64,000 bases of DNA from Streptomyces sp. Act143 (lineage in GTDB: Bacteria > Actinomycetota > Actinomycetes > Streptomycetales > Streptomycetaceae): NCBI RefSeq assembly GCF_003143935.1, contig NZ_QFRX01000001.1:4691201-4755200 (forward strand), written 5' to 3'. The notes under the pieces were generated by a model. That model saw only the letters and a program-made list of their open reading frames with translations. It had not been told where the DNA came from and did not search any database. Positions 26,835-34,963 of this stretch are shown here, in pieces. Position 1 is the first letter of the stretch, and every line of letters begins with the position of its first letter. The position numbers were made by a program, and so were the translations under genes.

Positions 26835-27185
26835 CTACCTGCCGCCGTTCCAGGGGCCGTACGGGCCGTCGCTGCTGGAACCGCCGCCCCGGCGGCCCCC
26901 GCCCCCGGACACCTGACGCAGGGCCGGGCGGACGTCGACGAAGAACACGATGGACGCGACCAGGCCGGCGAGCTGGAGGAAGAGCATCGGGACCAGCAGG
27001 TTCACGGCCACCGCGATGCCGAGGATGATCAGCCAGAAGCCCTTGCCCTGCTTGTCGGCCGCGCGATACGCGTCCTCGCGGAAGAAGGCGGCCATCACGA
27101 ACGCCACCACCGCGAAGGCCAGCATCGCGAGGTAGAGCAGCCACATCAATCCCGCGAAACCCTGCATCAGCACAACGTCCACCAC
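26835..27185 (-). CDS. DUF2516 small membrane protein
   Basis: 116 residues with about three hydrophobic helices: GFAGLMWLLYLAMLAFAVVAFVMAAFF, then WLIILGIAVAVNLLV and LAGLVASIVFFVDVRP, between them AYRAADKQGK. The C-terminus is Gly/Ser-rich. This matches DUF2516, conserved in actinobacteria with no known role. GTG at 27185 or 27182, or ATG at 27167, are all possible starts. It converges on the SpoIIE phosphatase gene, leaving 5 bp. Confidence 0.75.
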   Translation of the reverse strand: MVDVVLMQGFAGLMWLLYLAMLAFAVVAFVMAAFFREDAYRAADKQGKGFWLIILGIAVAVNLLVPMLFLQLAGLVASIVFFVDVRPALRQVSGGGGRRGGGSSSDGPYGPWNGGR

Positions 27186-27223
27186 CTGACTCGGCTCGTC
27201 ATTACGCGGTCACCGTACCCGTA

Positions 27224-27260
27224 CAACGGGCCGGACACCCCCGAGGTGCCCGGCCCGTTG
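27224..27260 (-). terminator. Terminator of the Lys-rich protein gene
   Basis: A 16-bp stem with one mismatch (27224-27239 with 27245-27260) lies 80 bp beyond the stop of the leftward gene. Confidence 0.65.
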
Positions 27261-27282
27261 CACTGCTGCCCGTCGAATACGC

Positions 27283-27345
27283 CTTCTACTGCTTCTACTG
27301 CTTCAACTGCTTCTACTGCCTTTACCGCTGCGGCTGCTTCTACTT
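27283..27345 (-). repeat. Seven 9-bp tandem units spanning the stop codon of the Lys-rich gene
   Basis: On the plus strand the unit is CTTCTACTG with changes: CTTCAACTG, CCTTTACCG, CTGCGGCTG. On the coding strand the units read like AAG-CAG-TAG, so the 3' region has several in-frame TAG stops in series after the true stop. The array looks like an expanded Lys/Gln codon tract beyond the gene end. Confidence 0.7.
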
Positions 27346-27978
27346 CGCGGGCGGCGTCGTCTTCTTGGCGGTGGTCTTCTTGGCCGGAGCCTTCTTGGCC
27401 GCGGTCTTCTTCGCGGGGGCCTGGGCGGCGGCGGCCGGCTTCGGCTCCTCCTTGACCTCGACGGGCTCGGCCTTCGGCTCGACGGCCACGGCCAGCTCCT
27501 CGATCTCCTCGGCGGCCTCGCCGCGCCAGGTCTTCACGGCCTGCTCGCCGTGCTCGGCGACCTTCTCGTAGGTCTCACGCGCCTTCACGGCGTACTCGGC
27601 GGCGACGCCGACGCTGCGCAGGGCGAAGTCCTGGGCGCTCTCGCCGAACTTCTTCAGGTCGGCGTCCAGGGTGGAACCGAGCTTCTTGAGGTCGCCGTCG
27701 AGGGTCGCGATGAACTCGCCGACCTTGGCCTGGAGAGCCTCCTGGGCCTCCTTGGCCTTGGCGCCGGCCTCCTTGGCGCGGGCGGCGGCCTTCTCCTGCA
27801 CGGCCTTGGGGTCGGTGCCGCGCACGGCCTCGATACGGGCCGGGGCCTCGGCGCGCAGCTGCTCGACGATGCCGGGGACCTTCTTGGCCTCCTGGTAGGC
27901 CAGGTCGCCGGCGCCGGCGAGGAAGTAGAGCGGGGTCGGGTCGGTGACGGCCTTGCGGATGTCGTCGGTGATGGCCAT
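27340..27978 (-). CDS. Lys/Ala-rich helical protein with histone-H1-like tail
   Basis: 212 residues. The first ~150 are amphipathic helix with an apolipoprotein/HBHA-like pattern (LAYQEAKKVPGIVEQLR, AARAKEAGAKAKEAQEALQAK, LDGDLKKLGSTLDADLKKFG). The C-terminal ~35 residues are PAKKTAAKKAPAKKTT-type repeats like histone H1 or the HBHA heparin-binding tail. It may coat DNA, lipid or the cell surface. ATG 27978 is used; the upstream in-frame extension reads through a tandem repeat. An XRE gene lies upstream on the same strand. Confidence 0.8.
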   Translation of the reverse strand: MAITDDIRKAVTDPTPLYFLAGAGDLAYQEAKKVPGIVEQLRAEAPARIEAVRGTDPKAVQEKAAARAKEAGAKAKEAQEALQAKVGEFIATLDGDLKKLGSTLDADLKKFGESAQDFALRSVGVAAEYAVKARETYEKVAEHGEQAVKTWRGEAAEEIEELAVAVEPKAEPVEVKEEPKPAAAAQAPAKKTAAKKAPAKKTTAKKTTPPAK

Positions 27979-28056
27979 GGTGATGGTCCTCCCGGGTCGC
28001 TTTCGGGTGAGGGTTTTGGTTCCCGCGGTCAGCCGGCCGTGTCGTCTGTCGCTGCG

Positions 28057-28155
28057 TCCGCTGTCCTGCGTTCGCTGTCCTGCGTTCGCTGTCCTGCGTC
28101 TGCTTTCTTGCGTCTGCTTTCTTGCGTTCGCTGTCCTGCGTTCGCTGTCCTGCGT
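28057..28155. repeat. Seven tandem copies of a 14-bp unit
   Basis: Units of TCGCTGTCCTGCGT (first copy 15 bp) alternate with two copies of CTGCTTTCTTGCGT. The array lies between the XRE stop at 28161 and the Lys-rich protein start at 27978, so it would be in the intercistronic RNA. Copy number is likely to vary between strains. Confidence 0.8.
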
Positions 28156-28160
28156 CTGCC

Positions 28161-28685
28161 TCAACTGGCCGTCTGCTGCGGGTCGGCGTCGCCGCCGTCG
28201 GCCGTGCGGGTGGCCGTCGTGCCGGTGTCCGTCGTGCGGGTGCCAGGGGCGGCGTCGTCGCCGCGGTCCTGTGCGTCGGTGGTGCCCTCGGCCTCGGCGG
28301 CCGGGGCGACCTCGGTGTCGGTGTCGGTGTCGATCCCGAACCCGTTCTCCTTGCGGAAGGACTCGTAGATCTGGAGCAGCACCTGCTTCTGCTGCCCGTT
28401 CAGCGTGGGATCGGCGAGGATGACGGCGCGCGTCTCCACCTCGTCCCGGTCCCGTTCCGCGTCGAGGATGCCGGCCCGGACGTACAGCGTCTCGGCGGAG
28501 ATCCGCAGCGCCTTGGCGACCTGCTGGAGCACCTCCGCGCTCGGCTTGCGCAGCCCGCGCTCGATCTGGCTCAGATACGGATTGGACACCCCGGCGGCAT
28601 CGGCGAGCTGCCTGAGCGAGAGCTGAGCGTTTCGCCTCTGCTCGCGCAGGTACTCACCGAGATTGCCGACGTTGAGTGATGCCAT
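28161..28685 (-). CDS. XRE-family helix-turn-helix regulator
   Basis: 174 residues. The HTH occupies residues 8-65 (LGEYLREQRRNAQLSLRQLADAAGVSNPYLSQIERG, then KPSAEVLQQVAKALRISAETLYVRAG). A helical segment and a low-complexity tail of Thr, Asp, Glu and Ala follow. The domain pattern matches the regulator that commonly sits upstream of the HBHA-like gene in actinobacteria. A perfect palindrome lies 31 bp upstream and is a likely autoregulatory operator. ATG 28685 is chosen; GTG 28703 is possible. Confidence 0.85.
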   Translation of the reverse strand: MASLNVGNLGEYLREQRRNAQLSLRQLADAAGVSNPYLSQIERGLRKPSAEVLQQVAKALRISAETLYVRAGILDAERDRDEVETRAVILADPTLNGQQKQVLLQIYESFRKENGFGIDTDTDTEVAPAAEAEGTTDAQDRGDDAAPGTRTTDTGTTATRTADGGDADPQQTAS

Positions 28686-28988
28686 GCCTCTACTGTGCCT
28701 CACCCACGCTAACTATTGCAAGCGCCCGCTTGCAAAAGTGCGCCACGCCACGTGCGGGGTCAGAAATGGGAGGCGGCAGGGGGGATCAGGGGCGGCAGGA
28801 AAACCAGTGGCGTCCCCCGCGGCGGCGCGACTAGCGTCCGGGACATGACTGCCGGGTTGGCGGCTGTGCGCCGCGCGACGGTTGGGTACCCGGCCTCCGA
28901 GTGAGGCCGTCGCGGGCCAGAGGTCCGCCGTTTCTCTTCGCTTTCGACTCCCCTTCCGACGAGGCCGACGACGAAGAGAAAGACCAGA
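28686..28988. other. Divergent spacer between the XRE gene and the deazaflavin-hemerythrin gene
   Basis: No gene is supported on either strand. The left end holds the XRE promoter and its palindrome (28716-28735, listed separately). A short hairpin GCCTC/GAGGC lies near 28890-28905. The rightward gene has AGAGAAAGA just before its ATG. Confidence 0.45.
28716..28735. promoter_or_regulatory. 20-bp perfect palindrome upstream of the XRE gene
   Basis: TTGCAAGCG-CC-CGCTTGCAA (9-2-9) is placed 31 bp before the XRE start codon. Its position and symmetry fit an operator bound by the XRE dimer itself; this is inference. Confidence 0.6.
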
Positions 28989-29828
28989 ATGCCCAACGAC
29001 TTCAATCAACAGGTCATCGACGAGTTCCGTGCCGGCAACGGCCGTGTCGGCGGCTGGTTCGAGGGTGCCCGGCTGCTTCTGCTGACCACCACCGGGGCAC
29101 GCACCGGGACCCGCCACACCACTCCCCTCGGCTACCTCCCCGACGGCGGCGACCGGGTCCTCGTCATCGCCTCGGCGGGTGGCTCGCCCAGACATCCGGA
29201 CTGGTACCGCAACATCCTCGCGCACCCCCGAGTGACGGTGGAGAGCGGCGCGTTCACCTACGAGGCGGATGCCGTCGTACTGGAGGGCGAGGAGCGCGAC
29301 CGGTCGTTCGCGCGTGCCGTGGAGGCGGACCCGGGCTGGGCGAAGTACCAGGAGAAGGCCGGTGACCGGGTGATCCCCGTGGTCGCCCTGTACGAGATCG
29401 CCGCACCCGGCCCGCCGGACATCCGGGCCGGTTCCATGGGCGAGGCGATCAGGCTCGTCCACGACACCTTCCGCCAGGAACTCGCCCTGCTCCGCACGGA
29501 GATGGCGAAGAACGCCGGCCCGTCCCTCGGCGCCCAGCTCCGCGTCAACTGCCTCACCTTCTGCCAGGGCCTGCACAACCACCACACCGGCGAGGACACG
29601 GCCCTGTTCCCCTTCGTCGCCGACCGGCACCCCGCCGCCGCCTCCGCGCTGGCTCGCCTGCGCGCGGAGCACGAGCGGATCGCCGAACTCGTGCTGGAGA
29701 TGAGGCAGGTGGTGTGGACGGCCGGCGAACCCAGCGCGGTGCAGGCCGAGTTCGAGCGGCTCGCCGCCGAGCTGGAGGCGCATCTGACCTACGAGGAGGA
29801 GCAGTTGATCCCCCTGCTCGACGGCTGA
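28989..29828 (+). CDS. Fusion of F420/nitroreductase (DDN-type) and hemerythrin domains
   Basis: 279 residues. Residues 1-140 are the deazaflavin-dependent nitroreductase split barrel (LLLLTTTGARTGTRHTTPLGYLPDG, ASAGGSPRHPDWYRNILAHPRVTVE). Residues about 150-275 are a hemerythrin-like four-helix bundle with HDTFRQEL, HNHHTGEDTALFPFV, RAEHERIAEL and the final HLTYEEEQLIPLL, which supply His/Glu/Asp iron ligands. The fusion suggests coupling of F420H2-dependent reduction to a di-iron centre that binds O2 or NO; the substrate is unknown. It converges on the helicase gene. Confidence 0.88.
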   Translation: MPNDFNQQVIDEFRAGNGRVGGWFEGARLLLLTTTGARTGTRHTTPLGYLPDGGDRVLVIASAGGSPRHPDWYRNILAHPRVTVESGAFTYEADAVVLEGEERDRSFARAVEADPGWAKYQEKAGDRVIPVVALYEIAAPGPPDIRAGSMGEAIRLVHDTFRQELALLRTEMAKNAGPSLGAQLRVNCLTFCQGLHNHHTGEDTALFPFVADRHPAAASALARLRAEHERIAELVLEMRQVVWTAGEPSAVQAEFERLAAELEAHLTYEEEQLIPLLDG

Positions 29829-29842
29829 CACGGCAGGGGCCG

Positions 29843-31864
29843 CTAGAACGGCAGCGGCCGGCCGTGCACCACCTCCAGCCCCGACACCGCCCGCGTGAGC
29901 ACCACGTACAGCCGGTGCAGCCCCCGTTCCTCCGCCTCGGCGATCGCCGCGGGCTCGACGGCGACGACATGGTCGTACTCGAGCCCCTTCACGAGGGTCG
30001 CCGGGACGAGGGTCACGCGGGCGGCCAGGTCGTCGGGCCCTGCCGCCGGGATGCCGGCCGCATCGAGGGCGTCCCGCACCCGGGGGAGGTCCGCGTCGGC
30101 CGTGATCACGCCCACCGAACCCTCCCGCCCGAGGGCCTCGCGCACCGCGGCCACGACCGCGTCGAGCAGGTCCGTGCCCGCCTCCCGCACCCGCAGCTCC
30201 CCGTCCCCGCGCAGGGACCTGGCCTCCGGCACGTCGACACCGAGACGCCGCAGCAGCCGGTTGGCGAGCCCCACGACGGCCTGCGGCACCCGGAACCCGG
30301 TGGTCAGCGGTACCACCGCCGCGTCCGGCCGGCCGAGGTGGCCGAGGGACCCGGCCCAGGTCCGGGCGGCCCACGGCGTGGTCCCCTGCGCCAGGTCCCC
30401 CAGCACGGTCAGCGAACCGAAAGAGGCCCGCCGGGCGATGGCCCGGCACTCCATCGGGGAGAGGTCCTGCGCCTCGTCGACGACGACATGGCCGTACTGC
30501 TCGGGATGTTCGATCAGCCCGCCGACCTCGTCGAGGAGCACGAGGTCGGCGGCCGACCAGCGCGCCGACCGCCACGACCGCGGCGGCTTCGCCCACAGCA
30601 GCGCCTTCTGCTCGTCGGCGTCCAGCAGCCCGTCGGCGGCGGTCGCCAGCACCCGTTGCTCCGTGAGCAGTTCGGCGACGACCTCCTCCGCCCGCACCCG
30701 CGGCCAGACGGCGTCGACGTACGGCCGGACCGCCGACGACATCTTCCGCACCCACGCGTGCGGTGGCGGCCCGGCCCGCCGCTCGGCCAGTGCCTGGAGG
30801 TACGCGACCGTCCGCGTCCGCACCCGCTCCCGTCCGACGGCGTACGGCGGTTCCTCGCTGCGTACGTCGGACACGATCCGCGCGAACACCTCCCCCGGCA
30901 CCCGCCACCGGTACGCCCCTTCGGGAATCGCGATCTCCTCGGCCCCGTCGGCGCGCACGCGCGCGTACAGCGCCCGCCGCAGCACCTCCGCCATGCGCAC
31001 GTCGTGCTTGACCGCGGCGGCGCGCTCGTCGTCGAGACCGGTGACCGGATGCCGGCCGATCTCCTCCGGCAGCGTGGACTGCCGTACGCCGGTCTCGCCG
31101 AGGGCGGGCAGGACCTCGGCGATGTAGGTGAGGAAGGTGCGGTTGGGGCCGAGGATCAGCATGCCGCCGCGCTGGATGCGCTGGGGGTGGGTGTAGAGGA
31201 GGTAGGCGGCCCGGTGCAGCCCGACGGCGGTCTTCCCGGTGCCCGGGGCGCCCTGCACGCACACGGAGACGCCGACCTCACCTCGTACGAGATCGTCCTG
31301 CTCCGGCTGGATGGTCGCGGCGATGTCCCGCATGGGACCGACGCGGGGCCGTTCGATCTCGCGGACGAGGAGGTCGCTCGCGCGGTCCTCGCCTCGGCTC
31401 AGGTGCTCGTCCTCCAGACCGGTGAGGTCCGCGGCGGCCCCGGTGCTCCCCGGCGCCCACCCGAACCGCCGCCGCACGGCGACGCCCTGCGGATCGTGGG
31501 CGCTCGCCTGGTAGAAGGCGCGGGAGACGGGGGCACGCCAGTCGACGACGAGGGGCGGGGCGGCGGGGTGCTCGCTGATCCGGAGGCGGCCGACGTGGTA
31601 GCACTGGCCCGCGTGCTCGCCGCCGTCGAAGTCCAGGCGCCCGAAGAACGCGGGCCCCGCGGGCAGCTCCCGCATCTCCTTGGCCCTGCTGCGCAGCCGG
31701 CGTCCGAGGACTTCGGCGTCGGCCCCGGAGGCGGAGACGTCCACACCGACGACGACCTGCTCCTGGGCGCCGTCGACCATGGCGGCGAGGGCGGCGCGGC
31801 AGGCTTCGTGGTGGGCGCGTTCGAGATGGAGGGCGTGGTGGAGAGCGGGGTCGGGTGACGTCAT
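29843..31864 (-). CDS. HelD/HelR-like RNA-polymerase-associated ATPase
   Basis: 673 residues, UvrD-like superfamily 1. Walker A is in VQGAPGTGKTAVGLHRAAYLLY, Walker B in VVVDEAQDLSPMECRA, with VLGDLAQGTTPW, LTTGFRVPQAV, VKGLEYDHVVAVEP and LYVVLTRA following. The N-terminal ~180 residues carry the helical arm typical of HelD. In actinobacteria HelR displaces rifampicin from RNA polymerase and recycles stalled enzyme; HelD recycles polymerase generally. I see no 19-bp rifampin-associated element in the 63-bp upstream spacer, only ACCGAGT/ACTCGGT arms at 31891-31924. The HelR name is therefore not given. Confidence 0.82.
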   Translation of the reverse strand: MTSPDPALHHALHLERAHHEACRAALAAMVDGAQEQVVVGVDVSASGADAEVLGRRLRSRAKEMRELPAGPAFFGRLDFDGGEHAGQCYHVGRLRISEHPAAPPLVVDWRAPVSRAFYQASAHDPQGVAVRRRFGWAPGSTGAAADLTGLEDEHLSRGEDRASDLLVREIERPRVGPMRDIAATIQPEQDDLVRGEVGVSVCVQGAPGTGKTAVGLHRAAYLLYTHPQRIQRGGMLILGPNRTFLTYIAEVLPALGETGVRQSTLPEEIGRHPVTGLDDERAAAVKHDVRMAEVLRRALYARVRADGAEEIAIPEGAYRWRVPGEVFARIVSDVRSEEPPYAVGRERVRTRTVAYLQALAERRAGPPPHAWVRKMSSAVRPYVDAVWPRVRAEEVVAELLTEQRVLATAADGLLDADEQKALLWAKPPRSWRSARWSAADLVLLDEVGGLIEHPEQYGHVVVDEAQDLSPMECRAIARRASFGSLTVLGDLAQGTTPWAARTWAGSLGHLGRPDAAVVPLTTGFRVPQAVVGLANRLLRRLGVDVPEARSLRGDGELRVREAGTDLLDAVVAAVREALGREGSVGVITADADLPRVRDALDAAGIPAAGPDDLAARVTLVPATLVKGLEYDHVVAVEPAAIAEAEERGLHRLYVVLTRAVSGLEVVHGRPLPF

Positions 31865-31927
31865 GACAGTGAGCCTACCGCCATAACGTAACCGAGTTAA
31901 ATTTTTTACCCAGCCTCACTCGGTGGG

Positions 31928-32542
31928 CTAGGAGTACCGCGGCAGTGCGGCCTCCAGCAGATCGAAGGCCCGCTCGGCATCACCGAGAGCCGCCGCCCGC
32001 ACCTCGGCGACGGGCTCCCCCGCCCCGATCCGCCGCCAGTTCTCCTGAGCGAGGATGCGCCGTACGGCGATGATCTGCCCGGCGGCCAGCCGCGCGTCCA
32101 GGTCACCGCCGAGGGCCGCGGCGAGCGCCTCCTCGGAACGTTCGAGGTGGACGTGCAGACGGGCGACGAGCGCGGGCGTGCCGTAGAGCAGCTCGTAGAA
32201 CGCGCGGACGGCGGGATGGTCGCTGACCCCGGTGATGGGATCGCCCCCCTCGATCCCCTCCAGGAAGTTCCGCCGCAACGCCTCCAACGGCGCCCTCGGC
32301 GCCTCCCGCACCACCCGCGCGGCCTCGTCCTCGTGGTCGGCGATCCGGTGCAGGACGAGGTCCTCCTTCGCCGGGAAGTACCGGAAGAGGGTCGGCTTGG
32401 AGATCTCGGCGGCGGCGGCGATCTCCGCGACCGGGACGGCGTCGTAGCCCTTCTCCAGGAAGAGCCGGATCGCGATCTCCGACACCGTCTCGTACATCCG
32501 CTGTTTCTTGCGTTCGCGCAGACCTGGGGCGGGGGTGCTCAT
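31928..32542 (-). CDS. TetR-family transcriptional regulator
   Basis: 204 residues. The N-terminal HTH is at about residues 10-56 (RKKQRMYETVSEIAIRLFLEKGYDAVPVAEIAAAAEISKPTLFRYFPAKEDLV), followed by a helical ligand domain. The start overlaps the stop of the double-kinase gene by 4 nt and the helicase gene follows after 63 bp, so the three may form one leftward unit. Regulator and kinase are thus co-translated. The target is unknown. Confidence 0.88.
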   Translation of the reverse strand: MSTPAPGLRERKKQRMYETVSEIAIRLFLEKGYDAVPVAEIAAAAEISKPTLFRYFPAKEDLVLHRIADHEDEAARVVREAPRAPLEALRRNFLEGIEGGDPITGVSDHPAVRAFYELLYGTPALVARLHVHLERSEEALAAALGGDLDARLAAGQIIAVRRILAQENWRRIGAGEPVAEVRAAALGDAERAFDLLEAALPRYS

Positions 32543-34731
32543 GGGGTGAGGGTACGGGGGCCACGCTCCGCGAGTGCGAGCGCGAGATAGGGGTTGTGCA
32601 TCCGGCGTTCGCGCAGGCCGAGCGACGCCGTCGCCGCCTTCAGGGTCATCGAGTAGGAGTCGAGGGCCCGGCGGACGTTGGGGGCGTCCAGGCTGGCGCC
32701 GGTGACCAGGCGGTCGAGGTCGATGTACGCCGAGCGCACGATCTCGATCCAGCGGTAGACGCCCCAGTCGCGCCGCCAGCCCTCGGTGTACTCGGGGGCC
32801 AGCCGGAGGGACCAGCGGTTGAACATGCGATCGCGGATCTCCGGCCGCGTGGGGGTCAGATGCATGTGCCGGACCAGGTCGTAGAGCGGGTCGCCCACAA
32901 CGGCCATCTCCCAGTCGATGATGGTCAGGGCCAACCGGTCAGGGCGGCGCACCAGATTCCACGGGTTCAGGTCACCGTGCAGCAGGGCCTGCTTGCGCTC
33001 GCCCACCTGATGGCGGGCGAGGATCTGGCGGAGCCGCTCGGCGTCCGGGAGGCCCAGGACGCGGGCGAGCTGCTGGGATTCCTTCGGCAACTCATGGACG
33101 AGCTGCACGAGTTGCTCGCTCAGAACGGTGTAGAAGGAACCTTCCGCCGCAGTCGGGTCCAGCACCTCGTAGTTCACCCGCGTCAGGGCGCACAGCTGGT
33201 CGACGAGCGCGTTCGCCTCGTGCGGCAGCAAGCCGTGCGAAGGGTGGCTGGGCGGCCGGTTGGGGCCGAGCGAACCCTCGTAGGTGTGGATGGCGAACGG
33301 TTCCCCCTGGTAGCTCGTCCCCAGAGCCAGGAACCTCGGCGCCGCCACCTCGACCCGGGACTCCTCGATGGTGCGCAGCACGGCGTGCTCGCTGAGGTAT
33401 CCGCGCTCACGCCGGTCGACATTCGGCACCTTGCGCCGGACCACCACCGGGAAGCTGATGCCCGGCACATGCACGATGGTGTTCAGGTGTCCGGTGCCCT
33501 TGAGCACCCGGCTGGCCGGCGCCGCGCCTTCCGCGCGCAGCGCCTGGACCACGGCCGTGTGGGGAAAGTCGGGGCGCTCGGGGTGGCGGGGGTCCCAGGT
33601 CCAGCTGTCGATCTTGGCGATCAGGCCACGGCCGCCGTTCCGCGCGGCCAGCCACCTGAAGAGGATCCGCTCGATCTCCTGTCCGTCCGGAACGCTGCCG
33701 AGTCCCAGCGGGCCCGCCGCGACCGACAGCGCCCGCGCCACCTCCCCCTTGGCCGCGTCCAGCGTCTTCTGGTTCGGTGAGTTCTGCAGCGACTGCGCCG
33801 CCCGCATCACGTCCGGATACACCGACTGCGCCCGCTCGAAGTCGATGTAGTGCGCCAGGTCCGTCGTGAGGCCCCGCACTGCCGCGGGGCGGACCCGGCG
33901 CATGGCGGCGGCCCAGGCGCCGATGACCTCGTCCCACTGGCGTGCCGGGTACTGCATGCGCACCAGGTGGGTGGCCAGGTCGTGCAGGGGGTCGCCGTAG
34001 GTCGCCAGCTCCCAGTCGACGCAGATGAGCGGCGAGTCGCCGGCGTACGACATGATCACGTTGTCGCGGTGGAGATCGGCGTGGAGCAGGCTGAACGGGC
34101 GGCGGGACATGGCCGGCACCCGGTCCGCCAGCCGCAGCAAGGCGTCCTCGGGAATGCCCAGGGCCGCGAACAGGCCGCCGAAATCACTCCAATTGGGCTG
34201 CCGGATCTGCTGGTCCGCCATCAGTACCAGCGTCCGCAGGAAGGCCTGGCTGTCCGTGCGGCTGCCCGGCCAGCCGGAGGGCAGGGCCGGCAGCGCCCCG
34301 CTGCGCACCTGGGTCATCTGGGCCAGCAGGTCGGCCAGTGCGCGGATGATCAGGGTGTCGACGGACTTGCCGTTGCTGCACGCCTTGGACAGCGGCACGC
34401 CCTCCACATAGCTGTGGATCGCGTAGTTCTCGCCCTTGTAGAGACATTGCGGCACATGGGGCAGCACGCCCTGGATGGCGTCGAGGATCTCCGCCTCGTC
34501 CGCCCAGGTCCGGATCACCACCGGCAGCGCCCTGCGCCGGATGCGCACCGTCACGGGGGTCCCGGTGTCGCGCCTGACCACCCGGGCCATCTGCTCCGTC
34601 AGGGGCAGGACGAAGTTCTTGTTGTGATGCCCGCTGGTCGCCTGCCCCTGCCGCTCCGCCAGGCTCACGAACGCCTCGACCGTGTGCTCCTCGAGAGAGC
34701 CTGAAAGAGGCGGTGCGCCCACGGGCCACAC
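32539..34731 (-). CDS. Tandem double aminoglycoside-phosphotransferase (APH/choline-kinase) protein
   Basis: 730 residues containing two complete APH-fold kinase modules. Module 1 has the catalytic loop HADLHRDN (217-224) and metal-site DWE (239-241). Module 2 has HGDLNPWN (585-592) and DWE (606-608). Both keep catalytic Asp and Asn, so both may be active. APH folds phosphorylate small hydroxyl compounds, from antibiotics to choline. A duplicated kinase next to DevA-type regulators and the devB HAD phosphatase is unusual. The upstream 230 bp holds its promoter. Confidence 0.8.
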   Translation of the reverse strand: MWPVGAPPLSGSLEEHTVEAFVSLAERQGQATSGHHNKNFVLPLTEQMARVVRRDTGTPVTVRIRRRALPVVIRTWADEAEILDAIQGVLPHVPQCLYKGENYAIHSYVEGVPLSKACSNGKSVDTLIIRALADLLAQMTQVRSGALPALPSGWPGSRTDSQAFLRTLVLMADQQIRQPNWSDFGGLFAALGIPEDALLRLADRVPAMSRRPFSLLHADLHRDNVIMSYAGDSPLICVDWELATYGDPLHDLATHLVRMQYPARQWDEVIGAWAAAMRRVRPAAVRGLTTDLAHYIDFERAQSVYPDVMRAAQSLQNSPNQKTLDAAKGEVARALSVAAGPLGLGSVPDGQEIERILFRWLAARNGGRGLIAKIDSWTWDPRHPERPDFPHTAVVQALRAEGAAPASRVLKGTGHLNTIVHVPGISFPVVVRRKVPNVDRRERGYLSEHAVLRTIEESRVEVAAPRFLALGTSYQGEPFAIHTYEGSLGPNRPPSHPSHGLLPHEANALVDQLCALTRVNYEVLDPTAAEGSFYTVLSEQLVQLVHELPKESQQLARVLGLPDAERLRQILARHQVGERKQALLHGDLNPWNLVRRPDRLALTIIDWEMAVVGDPLYDLVRHMHLTPTRPEIRDRMFNRWSLRLAPEYTEGWRRDWGVYRWIEIVRSAYIDLDRLVTGASLDAPNVRRALDSYSMTLKAATASLGLRERRMHNPYLALALAERGPRTLTP

Positions 34732-34963
34732 TCCGGATCGATCGCGCGAGAGACGACAGGCAGGGCAACACTAGGTGCCGGTTGTAGCAGGCACGACCAG
34801 AGCCCGGCTGGAGTAGCCATAACGAGTGGTTTTGCCACTGTTTGTTCGTCAGGTCGTGCGAGATTGGCTCTTTGCCACGTCCATACGCGCGGAACAGAGC
34901 GATTGCTCAGCGGTGCCGGAATGCTAGCGCACCGGACGAGGCGCTCCGGTCACCGTTCGGAGG

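Noticed and set aside
28713..31262. An 849-residue minus-strand frame overlapping the hemerythrin fusion and the helicase
   Set aside because: Its sequence is Arg/Gly/Ala-rich without motifs and it covers two genes with clear families in other frames.
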